Origin: an uncultured Jannaschia sp.
GTDB lineage: Bacteria; Pseudomonadota; Alphaproteobacteria; Rhodobacterales; Rhodobacteraceae
Direction of reading: 5' to 3'
Length of the DNA: 8,178 nucleotides
Assembly: GCA_937916365.1 (NCBI GenBank)
Contig: CALFSY010000008.1
Location: forward strand, 1 to 8,178
Below are positions 1-5,837 of this stretch, one piece after another. Below the pieces are notes generated by a model that made no database searches, was not told the origin of the DNA, and worked only from the letters and a program-made list of their open reading frames with translations. How positions within the stretch are numbered: the stretch's first letter is position 1; every line of letters starts with the position of its first letter. The translations under genes were made by a program, and so were the position numbers.

Positions 1-1765
1 TATAGCCGGACTCGTCCAAAATCATTTCGGCCAAAAGTATATGATCTCCCCCCAACACCTTAAGGAAATTCAAATACTTTTGACGCAGTCGTTGAAGACA
101 TAACAATTCTTCTTCGCAAAATTTAATTCTTTTTTCGTCGAATCGCTCCTGATTAAAGATCTCTTCTATCTGCAACATAAGAATTGCAGCATCTTCACTA
201 ACTTGTTGTGCTCTACATTCAAATTCTTTGATTTTGTTTTTGTTCCCTTTGTTAATTACAAGATCATGCCACTCATTCAAGTTTTCTAGAAGAATGTTTA
301 ACTCTGCTCGCCCCTTGCCAGACAAAGCCCTTTCCTCAACGCACAATCTGGACGCTTCAATCAAACCAACCCCATGGTCTCGGGCGATGCGTTGGATGGT
401 TTGTTGCGCTTTATCGCCCAGGCCACGTTTGGGGGTGTTGACGATCCGTTCAAACGCCAGGTCGTCGTCGGGGGATACCACAACGCGAAAATAGGCCATG
501 GCATCGCGGATTTCCATACGTTCATAAAATCGTGGGCCGCCGACCACACGATAAGGCAAACCGATGGTTAAAAACCGATCTTCAAACGCGCGCATTTGAT
601 GGGACGCGCGCACAAGGATGGCAATGCCATTTGGCGTGATTGGGGCCATACCCCGGGTGCCTTGGCCCATTGCCTCAATCTCTTCCCCAATCCAACGTGC
701 CTCTTCCTCGCCGTCCCAATGGCCGATCAAGCACACCTTTTCGCCGTCGCCCGTTTGGGTCCACAATGTTTTGCCAAGGCGTGCTTTGTTTGCCGCAATC
801 ACGGCAGAGGCCGCGGCCAAAATATGACTGGTGGACCGATGATTTTGTTCCAATCGTATTACCGTGGCCCCGGGAAAGTCGGTTTCAAACCGCAAGATAT
901 TGCCCACCTTGGCACCGCGCCACCCATAGATAGATTGATCGTCATCGCCCACAACACAGATGTTGCAATGCCCCTGTGCCAAAAGGCGCAACCACAGATA
1001 TTGCGCGACATTGGTATCTTGGTATTCGTCCACCAAAATATACCGAAACCAACGTTGATATTGCGCCAGGATGTCCGCGTTTTCTTGAAAAATTCGGATT
1101 GTGTGTATCAACAGGTCGCCGAAATCAACAGCGTTAAGTGTTTTTAGCCGCGCCTGATAGTTTGCATAAAGTGCTGCGCCTTTGCCATCGAACACCCCGC
1201 TGTCTTGGGCGGGCACTTTATCGGGTGTTACCGCGCGGTTTTTCCATCCGTCGATCACCCCGGCCAATCCACGCGCGGGCCACCGTTTTTCGTCGATATT
1301 CGCGGCCACGATCACCTGTTTCAACAGGCGCAGTTGATCGTCGGTATCCAAAATGGTAAAATTGCTTTTTAATTCCACAAGTTCGGCATGGCGACGCAAG
1401 AGTTTCACGCAGATCGCATGAAATGTGCCAAGCCAGGGCATACCTTCCACTGTGTGCCCCATAAATTGGCCCACACGGTGTTTCATTTCGCGCGCGGCTT
1501 TGTTGGTGAACGTCACGGCCAGAATTTCATTCGGGCGCGCCGCGCCGGTGATTAACAGATGTGCAATGCGCGCCGTTAGCGCACGGGTTTTGCCCGTGCC
1601 TGCCCCGGCCAACATCAAAACGGGGCCTTCGACCGTTTCCACCGCTTTGCGTTGTTCGGGGTTTAATCCGTTTAGATACGGCATGGGGCGGATGGGCCAC
1701 GCCCGTTCGGCCAGCCCCGTTTTCGCCATAAAATTTGGGGTATCTGAATCGTCTAAATTTTCCAT
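1..1765 (-). CDS. uvrD: UvrD/PcrA-type superfamily 1 DNA helicase (3' end beyond window)
   Basis: ATP-dependent 3'-5' DNA helicase of the UvrD/PcrA/Rep family, cytoplasmic, expected to act in nucleotide-excision and mismatch repair and in clearing proteins from DNA. The frame is open from ATG 1765 to the left edge: 588 codons are visible, while relatives run to about 800 residues, so the last motifs and C-terminus are missing. Visible motifs: Walker A AGAGTGKT (residues 53-60), TFTNKAAREM (motif Ia, about 85-94), Walker B VDEYQD (245-250), GDDDQSIYGWRGA (motif III), LEQNHRST (motif IV), and NTPKRGLGDK at 443-452, where 2B begins. The visible part ends in LAEMILDESGY, a family-typical 2B segment. 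Between residues about 504 and 571 there is an AT-rich insertion absent from the relatives I know (separate entry). The start is the first ATG; the ribosome site (AGG, 3 nt away) is weak. DUF3572 lies 42 bp upstream on the same strand. UvrD versus PcrA naming is not resolvable here. Confidence 0.93.
   Translation of the reverse strand, partial: MENLDDSDTPNFMAKTGLAERAWPIRPMPYLNGLNPEQRKAVETVEGPVLMLAGAGTGKTRALTARIAHLLITGAARPNEILAVTFTNKAAREMKHRVGQFMGHTVEGMPWLGTFHAICVKLLRRHAELVELKSNFTILDTDDQLRLLKQVIVAANIDEKRWPARGLAGVIDGWKNRAVTPDKVPAQDSGVFDGKGAALYANYQARLKTLNAVDFGDLLIHTIRIFQENADILAQYQRWFRYILVDEYQDTNVAQYLWLRLLAQGHCNICVVGDDDQSIYGWRGAKVGNILRFETDFPGATVIRLEQNHRSTSHILAAASAVIAANKARLGKTLWTQTGDGEKVCLIGHWDGEEEARWIGEEIEAMGQGTRGMAPITPNGIAILVRASHQMRAFEDRFLTIGLPYRVVGGPRFYERMEIRDAMAYFRVVVSPDDDLAFERIVNTPKRGLGDKAQQTIQRIARDHGVGLIEASRLCVEERALSGKGRAELNILLENLNEWHDLVINKGNKNKIKEFECRAQQVSEDAAILMLQIEEIFNQERFDEKRIKFCEEELLCLQRLRQKYLNFLKVLGGDHILLAEMILDESGY
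53..256 (-). other. AT-rich in-frame insertion in the UvrD 2B domain
   Basis: About 65-68 codons (UvrD residues about 504-571) separate two segments that are nearly adjacent in the relatives I recall: NEWHDL before and GGDHILLAEMILDESGY after. By hand count GC is about 32% over 61-300, against about 55% in the next 60-base line (361-420). Codons here are AT-rich (AAA, AAT, ATT, TTA, AGA), unlike the rest of the gene. The frame stays open, and the encoded peptide is charged and helix-like, with three cysteines and many Glu/Lys/Leu, suggesting a helical hairpin. A 9-bp inverted repeat (32-40 and 74-82) overlaps its inner end but could be chance. The atypical codon use extends to about 349, so the foreign tract may be longer than the length insertion. 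Edges are approximate because no alignment could be run. Confidence 0.7.
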
Positions 1766-1782
1766 ATACCTACAATATATGG
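1762..1782 (-). promoter_or_regulatory. Inverted repeat over the uvrD start codon
   Basis: CCATATA (1762-1768) and TATATGG (1776-1782) are perfect 7-bp inverted arms with a 7-nt loop. In the uvrD mRNA the loop reads UUGUAGG and holds the only Shine-Dalgarno-like AGG, while the AUG lies in the 3' arm of the stem. Such a fold could limit translation initiation. The stem is AU-rich and weak, and no homologous leader was compared. Confidence 0.35.
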
Positions 1783-1807
1783 TATTGTGGATTTGGAAAA
1801 GCGATAT

Positions 1808-2092
1808 TTATGTCCAATGCGGCAAAGACCCGCCGGGCAGGTGTGCGCGAATATTTGCAAGTGTCTCAGGAGGTACACCGGTTGATTTTGCCCAAGCCAG
1901 AACCCATCTATCCTGCGTTAATATGAAATCCACAACACTGGCCAAAAATTCGGGGTCTGCCGCCCGCATGGCAAAATCGGCTTGTGATACGCCTGTTGTC
2001 TGCAAAAAAGCGGTGAAAATATCATCATTTTCAGCCAGCCATGCCAATGCATTAAGGGCCTGGGTTTCCGCAAATTCATGTTGTATAGGCAC
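1808..2092 (-). CDS. DUF3572 family protein, 94 aa
   Basis: Small cytoplasmic protein of unknown function resembling the alphaproteobacterial DUF3572 family (about 90-100 residues). Family-like features: ALNALAWLAENDDIFTAFL near the N-terminus, DPEFLASVVDFILTQDRWV in the middle, and the C-terminal LPGGSLPHWT. It has no signal peptide or membrane segment and is predicted mostly helical. The start chosen is GTG at 2092, preceded by AGGA with 6-nt spacing (minus-strand AGGATCTACT before GTG). The frame stays open to an ATG at 2239, but that start would lie inside pleD, lacks a good ribosome site and adds residues unlike the family. It is divergent from pleD (85 bp between starts) and 42 bp upstream of uvrD, so a DUF3572-uvrD operon is likely. 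I know of no function for the family. Confidence 0.85.
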   Translation of the reverse strand: MPIQHEFAETQALNALAWLAENDDIFTAFLQTTGVSQADFAMRAADPEFLASVVDFILTQDRWVLAWAKSTGVPPETLANIRAHLPGGSLPHWT

Positions 2093-2102
2093 AGTAGATC
2101 CT
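2093..2102 (-). promoter_or_regulatory. Ribosome binding site fixing the GTG start of DUF3572
   Basis: On the minus strand AGGA (2102-2099) lies 6 nt before GTG (2092-2090). It is the best Shine-Dalgarno match in the open frame and gives a protein of family-typical length, so it decides the start over the upstream ATG. Confidence 0.6.
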
Positions 2103-2107
2103 GTTGC

Positions 2108-2126
2108 TAAATAATTTATTAACCAT
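2108..2126 (+). promoter_or_regulatory. CtrA-like binding motif between DUF3572 and pleD
   Basis: TTAACCAT (2119-2126) matches the 8-mer CtrA motif known from alphaproteobacteria. With TAAA 7 nt upstream (2108-2111) it also fits the TTAA-N7-TTAA full site with one mismatch. It sits just upstream of the candidate pleD -35 box and within the likely promoter zone of the divergent DUF3572-uvrD unit. The AT-rich context raises the chance of a random match. No binding data are available. Confidence 0.45.
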
Positions 2127-2128
2127 TC

Positions 2129-2157
2129 TTGGCGACAGTGCGAAAGCTGATAATAAT
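2129..2157 (+). promoter_or_regulatory. pleD: Candidate sigma-70 promoter of pleD
   Basis: TTGGCG (2129-2134, 4 of 6 to TTGACA) and AATAAT (2152-2157, 5 of 6 to TATAAT) are 17 bp apart. A start near 2164 would leave a leader of about 14 nt that just includes the ribosome site GAGGGG (2167-2172), 5 nt before ATG 2178. It was found by eye. Confidence 0.4.
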
Positions 2158-2177
2158 CTGTAGCATGAGGGGCTTGG

Positions 2178-3572
2178 ATGACGGGGCGTATTCTCATCGT
2201 TGATGATGTAGCGACAAATCGCATTGTCATGAAGGCCAAACTTTCCGCTGCGTATTATGAGGTTAACCAGGCGCATTGCGGTCAGGCGGCCCTAAAAACC
2301 GCACGTGATACGCTGCCCGATCTTATTTTGTTGGATGTGGCTATGCCAGACATGAGCGGGGCCGAGGTTTGCCGCCAATTAAAATCCGACCCGCAGACCG
2401 CGGAAATCCCTGTTATTTTAATCACAACGCAATCGGATAATGTTTCCAGAATGGCGGGGTTAGAGGCCGGCGCGGATGATTTTTTAACCAAACCGGTGGA
2501 TGACGTTACGCTTTTGGCACGGGTGCGGTCGCTATTGCGCGCGCGCGACACCGTGCGCGAATTGCACCATCGCGGCAAACACGACGCAACCTTTGGTCTG
2601 GCCGAGGCGATGGCCCCCTTTGACAGTCAGGAAAAACCAATCAATACGGCGATTGTTGCCCCTAAATCGGTTGATGTGTCGCTTTGGAAAACTGTGTTGG
2701 AGGATCGTTTAGGAGGGGATGTAGCAATCCTTCATCGGGAAAATGCATTACCTGCCTTTGGGGGTGGTGAAAAAATTTCCCCCGATGTGTTTATTATTTT
2801 CGCCGATTTGGTGCACCGTGACGAAGGACTGCGGCTTTTGTCCGATTTACAATCACGGCCCAGCACCCGTTACGCCGCTTTTACGGTGATTTTGCCGCAG
2901 GGTGATCGCGAACGTGCCGCGATTGCGTTTGATCTTGGTGCCACTGATATTTTGTATGATCCCTTCAATCCAGAAGAATTGGCCATTCGGATACTTGCGC
3001 AATCAAGCCGGAAGCGCCAATCAGATCAGTTGCGCGAAAGCGTGCGCGCCGGTTTGGAATTGGCCGTGACCGATAGTTTGACGGGATTACACAATCGCCG
3101 TTATGCGCTGTATCATCTTGATCGTATGTTGGCCCAAACCAACACGCACGATGTTGCACTTATGATGTTGGACATCGACCATTTCAAACGTATCAACGAT
3201 GAATATGGGCATTGGGCCGGTGATCGTGTGTTAATCCAGGTGGCGCAACGTTTACAAAATCATGTGCGAGATGTCGATCTGTTGGCCCGCATCGGTGGCG
3301 AAGAATTTTTGGTCGCCTTACCGAACACGACCCAGACTGAGGCGCTGGAATGTGCAGAACGTTTGCGACAAGCCATAGGCGAACATTTTTTCCATATTTC
3401 CGATAAGATCCTGCACCTGCAGGTTACGTTGAGCGTCGGATTGGCGGTATCGGCGGATGAACATCCCTTTGAAACAGCGCAAAGCCTGTTGGATCGTGCC
3501 GATCGTGCACTTTATGTCGCGAAATCGGAAGGGCGGGATCAGGTTGCATTTTCCAGATTGCCGGCGGCCTAA
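2178..3572 (+). CDS. pleD: PleD-type response regulator diguanylate cyclase (REC-REC-GGDEF), 464 aa
   Basis: Cytoplasmic enzyme making cyclic di-GMP from two GTP; phosphorylation of the first receiver domain is expected to drive dimerisation and activity. REC1 spans about 1-122, with acidic pair D9-D10, phospho-acceptor D53 in LILLDVAMPDMSG, T83/T84 and K105. REC2 (about 155-280) is degenerate: at the acceptor position PDVFIIFAD has no Asp in register, as in Caulobacter PleD, where REC2 is an adaptor. The GGDEF domain (about 295-460) starts with DSLTGLHNRR, has the active-site signature GGEEF at 373-377 and the inhibitory RxxD site (RDVD, 364-367) five residues before it, so product feedback inhibition is expected. 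Length matches the family (about 454-464). GAGGGG 5 nt before ATG supports the start. It is divergent from DUF3572 with a CtrA-like site upstream; divK, often beside pleD, is not in view. Confidence 0.95.
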   Translation: MTGRILIVDDVATNRIVMKAKLSAAYYEVNQAHCGQAALKTARDTLPDLILLDVAMPDMSGAEVCRQLKSDPQTAEIPVILITTQSDNVSRMAGLEAGADDFLTKPVDDVTLLARVRSLLRARDTVRELHHRGKHDATFGLAEAMAPFDSQEKPINTAIVAPKSVDVSLWKTVLEDRLGGDVAILHRENALPAFGGGEKISPDVFIIFADLVHRDEGLRLLSDLQSRPSTRYAAFTVILPQGDRERAAIAFDLGATDILYDPFNPEELAIRILAQSSRKRQSDQLRESVRAGLELAVTDSLTGLHNRRYALYHLDRMLAQTNTHDVALMMLDIDHFKRINDEYGHWAGDRVLIQVAQRLQNHVRDVDLLARIGGEEFLVALPNTTQTEALECAERLRQAIGEHFFHISDKILHLQVTLSVGLAVSADEHPFETAQSLLDRADRALYVAKSEGRDQVAFSRLPAA

Positions 3573-3658
3573 ATCTGCGACTTTATAATTTGCCGGTTGG
3601 TAATAGTTTTTCAAAACGGTGCAGATAGCGCATCATAAAACAAAGGGGCCATTTTGTA
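3573..3658. other. Convergent intergenic gap between pleD and the metal-sensor gene
   Basis: This 86-bp gap separates convergent genes, so transcription should end here from both sides. An inverted repeat ATCTGC (3573-3578) / GCAGAT (3621-3626) encloses a bulged inner pairing (CCG at 3593-3595 with CGG at 3617-3619). No GC-rich stem followed by a T-run is present on either strand, so no convincing intrinsic terminator can be called. Confidence 0.4.
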
Positions 3659-4177
3659 TTATTGATGCGGGTGGCCATGGTTGCCATGACGGATCGACAT
3701 CCGTCTTTGAAATCGGCCAAGCCGGTCGGCCACCGCCGCACGTGTTTCAGGCGTCATAGCGGCAAGTTGGTCCACAAACGCCGTATGCCCGGCCTCTTGC
3801 AGCGCTAAAACGGCAACGCGGGAACGGCCTAGCGCGCTTTCCGCCAAGGCTTGGTCAAATGTATCTGCCAAAAGAGCTTGCCGTAAATCCCGCAATGCCG
3901 CCCCAATGGCGCGGCGCTCCATAAGAATATCATCCCCCCTAAGGCGCTGGCGCAATATCTGTCTATCATCACGGTTTAAGACCAACGCAAATGGTCCCAA
4001 ACCTAGGGTATGAAATCCCGGCGCCTCATCTGTGCCCCGCACAGAACGGCCAAGGCCAAGCGCGGCCCCGCCCAACAGACCCACCACCAATAGATTAAGC
4101 GATAATGAAATCGCCAGCACGATTTTCATGCCTCTACGGGGGCGGGGCTTTGGCCCTGGTGCAGAGGGTTCAGACAT
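3659..4177 (-). CDS. Membrane-anchored periplasmic heavy-metal-sensor-like protein (CnrX/Spy-like fold), 172 aa
   Basis: Predicted inner-membrane protein with a periplasmic helical sensor domain, of the kind annotated as periplasmic heavy metal sensor (Metal_resist; relatives of CnrX, ZraP and CpxP). A Pro/Arg-rich cytoplasmic tail (1-17) is followed by one membrane helix (about 18-42) and a helical domain with LNRDDRQILRQRLR (68-80) and the family-like MTPETRAAVADRLGRFQRRM (141-160). The C-terminus is His-rich (His 164, 167, 169, 171), a possible metal ligand cluster. The ATG at 4177 was chosen because AGGGG lies 6 nt upstream; the ATG at 4180 is only 3 nt from it. The start overlaps the upstream stop in the 8-nt ATGTCTGA, so translation is probably coupled to the membrane protein gene. 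It is last in the sigma-factor cluster, fitting a sensor that controls release of the sigma factor. The ligand is not shown by the sequence. Confidence 0.82.
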   Translation of the reverse strand: MSEPSAPGPKPRPRRGMKIVLAISLSLNLLVVGLLGGAALGLGRSVRGTDEAPGFHTLGLGPFALVLNRDDRQILRQRLRGDDILMERRAIGAALRDLRQALLADTFDQALAESALGRSRVAVLALQEAGHTAFVDQLAAMTPETRAAVADRLGRFQRRMSIRHGNHGHPHQ

Positions 4178-4562
4178 CATTATCCCCTAATCCTAAGGCG
4201 CCAATATCTGGCACCACCATCATCGACGATCCCCCCGTTAGGGTTAGGATCAATCCGCCGCTCCACCCATCAATACGTTCAGGGGTATAAAACCCGATAG
4301 TCAGGCCAACCACCCCCGCAGCGATAGCGCCCGCCAACATAGGCCAACCGGGCATTACCCCAATAATTGCACGCCACCATGGTTTACGTGCACGCACACG
4401 AATGGCGACGGGCGGTTTTGTTTGTGCCGCTGCCCCCGTTACCGCCGTTGCGGTTGTCTGTGCATCGGCCATGACACGTGCCATCAACGCTGCGCTTGGA
4501 TGATCGGTTGCCGCATCGGCGAACATGCGGGTCAATGTGTCATCATGTGGGTTCGTCGTCAT
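4170..4562 (-). CDS. Single-pass membrane protein, putative anti-sigma factor, 130 aa
   Basis: No strong domain signature is visible; the call rests on position and topology. The N-terminal half (about 1-65) is cytoplasmic by the positive-inside rule (RVRARKPWWR before the membrane) and has a short helix, SAALMARVMADAQ (23-35), that could contact the sigma factor. One membrane segment lies at about 72-92. About 38 residues follow in the periplasm, including GGLILTLTGGSSMM. The gene begins inside the sigma gene (20-nt overlap) and ends inside the metal-sensor gene (8-nt overlap), as coupled sigma/anti-sigma genes often do. The ATG at 4562 is chosen because GGAAGGGGG lies about 8 nt upstream; ATG 4589 would add nine residues and lengthen the overlap to 47 nt. 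It lacks the HxxxCxxC zinc motif, so it is more CnrY-like than ZAS-type. An unrelated membrane protein is possible. Confidence 0.7.
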   Translation of the reverse strand: MTTNPHDDTLTRMFADAATDHPSAALMARVMADAQTTATAVTGAAAQTKPPVAIRVRARKPWWRAIIGVMPGWPMLAGAIAAGVVGLTIGFYTPERIDGWSGGLILTLTGGSSMMVVPDIGALGLGDNDV

Positions 4563-5139
4563 ATCCCAATGCCCCCTTCCACGCGGCAAGGTGTATTTTC
4601 AGCGCGCGTTTACCGCGTGCGGTTAGGCTTTCTACGGCTTCTACCCCGATGTCCAGAATCTTAGCGATGTCTGGGTTTGAAAGCCCCTCAATATGGCGCA
4701 GCACGACCGCCTGGCGTTGCCGCTCGGGCAGGCGGGCCAGCGCCGCATCAAGGGCTGCGACCCGTGCTTTTTGCGTCAGGCGTGTTTCAACCGATGGGGC
4801 GGTATCGGGTGGGTCGTCAATATCATCCAATCCCACCGCACGCCCCGCCCGTCGCAATCGATCAACGCTTAAATTTGCAACAACGCGATATAGCCACGTT
4901 GCAGGTTGTGCTGGCCCGTCGGCGCGCCATGTTTTAGCCGCATGCCATAGTTTTAACATCGCCTCTTGCGCAATATCTTCCGCCTCTGCCAGATCACCCA
5001 AAACACGTGCGGCGTGGCGATAGGCCCGGGGCAGCAAACGGTGCATCAGCACGCGCGCGGCACCCACATCCCCATTGGCGAAAAGCACCATCAAGGCCCC
5101 ATCTTCCAAATCATTCAGATCATGATCGTGCGCATCCAT
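4543..5139 (-). CDS. ECF-like RNA polymerase sigma factor, 198 aa
   Basis: Cytoplasmic sigma-70 family protein that would direct RNA polymerase to a small stress regulon. Region 2 spans about 15-95: LPRAYRHAARVLGDLAEAED then IAQEAMLKLWHAAKTWR (the DIAQEA/F-x-W core), with PATWLYRVVANLSVDRLRR (79-97) covering 2.3-2.4. A variable acidic linker (103-118, DDIDDPPD) follows. Region 4 spans about 128-185: LARLPERQRQAVVLRHIEGL and the helix-turn-helix SNPDIAKILDIGVEAVESLT. Regions 1.1 and 3 are missing and length is typical of ECF sigmas. A run of G (AGGGGGA) lies 9 nt before ATG 5139, within a possible hairpin. The gene is 88 bp downstream of the EF-hand gene and overlaps the putative anti-sigma gene by 20 nt. 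Autoregulation would be usual, but no clear GGAAC-type promoter was found. Confidence 0.93.
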   Translation of the reverse strand: MDAHDHDLNDLEDGALMVLFANGDVGAARVLMHRLLPRAYRHAARVLGDLAEAEDIAQEAMLKLWHAAKTWRADGPAQPATWLYRVVANLSVDRLRRAGRAVGLDDIDDPPDTAPSVETRLTQKARVAALDAALARLPERQRQAVVLRHIEGLSNPDIAKILDIGVEAVESLTARGKRALKIHLAAWKGALGYDDEPT

Positions 5140-5151
5140 GGGATTTCATCC

Positions 5152-5176
5152 CCCTGGCCTAGTGGGCATACCAGGG
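5152..5176 (-). promoter_or_regulatory. Inverted repeat next to the sigma-factor ribosome site
   Basis: CCCTGG (5152-5157) and CCAGGG (5171-5176) are perfect 6-bp arms with a 13-nt loop. In the mRNA the CCAGGG arm runs into the G-rich Shine-Dalgarno of the sigma gene, so folding could occlude it. Translational control is possible but inferred from the sequence alone. Confidence 0.35.
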
Positions 5177-5197
5177 ACGACATGCGTGGTCAGCACG

Positions 5198-5221
5198 CCG
5201 CCCCCGGCGGGGAATATCCCC
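5198..5221 (-). promoter_or_regulatory. Two adjoining hairpins after the EF-hand gene
   Basis: CCGCC (5198-5202) pairs with GGCGG (5206-5210) over a 3-nt loop, and GGGGA (5209-5213) pairs with TCCCC (5217-5221) over ATA. They share two bases and so are alternatives. They lie 7-30 nt beyond the EF-hand stop codon. No T-run follows on the minus strand, so this is not a classic terminator; it may be an attenuator or an mRNA 3'-end stabiliser. Confidence 0.35.
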
Positions 5222-5227
5222 AACAGA

Positions 5228-5710
5228 TTAACCGCGCTGTCCTGTTCCGCGATGGCCATGGCGTTCCATCAACGCCTCGGTCGCGGCTTGAAATTCCGCC
5301 TCGGTCACCTGGCCGTCTTGATTGGTATCCATGCGCGTGAATATCCGTTCGGGGTTTGGGCCACGTGCGCCCGCGCGAGTTTCGGCAATTTCTGCAAAAC
5401 TTAATGCACCGTCGCCGTCGGCATCTGCGCGCGCGATAATGCGATCGACACGCTGTTCCATCCGGTTTTGGGCATGGGCCATCATTTCTGTTCGGGTGAG
5501 CACACCGTTGTTATCGGTATCGGCCTGGGCAAATCGCGCTTGACCGGCATTTTGTAATTCTTCCAAGGTTACGGCCCCGTCGCTGTTAAGGTCGACCTCT
5601 TCAAAAATCATGCGCGGCCCCGCCAATCCACCGCGATCCTGAGCCAGCATTGGTGCGGCCAAAACAGTGGATAACAATAGACCCAGAAGGGTGGGTTTCC
5701 AAATCGACAT
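5228..5710 (-). CDS. Secreted/periplasmic four-EF-hand calcium-binding protein, 160 aa
   Basis: A signal peptide (about 1-24, MSIWKPTLLGLLLSTVLAAP then MLAQ, cleavage likely after AQ) directs it to the periplasm. The mature protein carries four canonical 12-residue EF-hand loops: D40-E51 (DLNSDGAVTLEE), D64-E75 (DTDNNGVLTRTE), D96-E107 (DADGDGALSFAE) and D128-E139 (DTNQDGQVTEAE). All have Asp at position 1, Gly at 6 and Glu at 12, so Ca2+ binding is likely. The tail is His/Gly/Arg-rich (HGHRGTG). The start is ATG 5710 because AAAGGAGG (5724-5717) is 6 nt upstream; the ATG at 5716 touches that site with no spacer. The gene lies 88 bp upstream of the sigma-factor gene on the same strand and may be its first operon gene or its target. 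Its physiological role is not known; a Ca2+ buffer or sensor is an inference. Confidence 0.88.
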   Translation of the reverse strand: MSIWKPTLLGLLLSTVLAAPMLAQDRGGLAGPRMIFEEVDLNSDGAVTLEELQNAGQARFAQADTDNNGVLTRTEMMAHAQNRMEQRVDRIIARADADGDGALSFAEIAETRAGARGPNPERIFTRMDTNQDGQVTEAEFQAATEALMERHGHRGTGQRG

Positions 5711-5716
5711 CTGCAT

Positions 5717-5724
5717 CCTCCTTT
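5717..5724 (-). promoter_or_regulatory. Strong Shine-Dalgarno of the EF-hand gene
   Basis: The minus strand reads AAAGGAGG here, nearly complementary to the 16S rRNA 3' end. With 6 nt to ATG 5710 it sets the start at MSIWK and rules out the ATG at 5716. It suggests high expression. Confidence 0.7.
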
Positions 5725-5837
5725 ATGTGCTTGTCTGGTATGTCACACGATGCACATCCGACATTCCGTCGATTTTTTTAGCACTGCTACCCAAGGGGCG
5801 CTGGACCTCGCGTTACGCATACGGCATGTTACCATAT

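Noticed and set aside
32..82. 9-bp inverted repeat (32-40 and 74-82) near the inner end of the uvrD insertion
   Set aside because: Considered as a mobile-element end, but a 9-bp match within a few hundred AT-rich bases is quite possible by chance, and no partner repeat marks the other end near 256.
596..1147. 183-codon plus-strand frame opposite uvrD
   Set aside because: It is antisense to conserved helicase motifs (Walker B, GDDDQSIYGWRGA), and its product has no recognisable features.
1766..1807. SOS box before uvrD
   Set aside because: No GTTC-N7-GTTC or GAAC-N7-GAAC pattern was found here or in 2093-2177.
1425..2114. 229-codon plus-strand frame opposite uvrD and DUF3572
   Set aside because: It covers the antisense of the uvrD Walker A region and of the whole DUF3572 gene; the product is low-complexity and family-less.
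5737..5770. Possible ECF-type promoter upstream of the EF-hand gene (GGAATG ... GACATA on the minus strand)
   Set aside because: The match to a GGAAC / GTC consensus is poor, and no second copy in the window supports it.
5759..5779. CGAC-loop-GTCG hairpin followed by seven T on the plus strand
   Set aside because: It resembles an intrinsic terminator, but the stem is only 4 bp and no plus-strand gene ends upstream of it.
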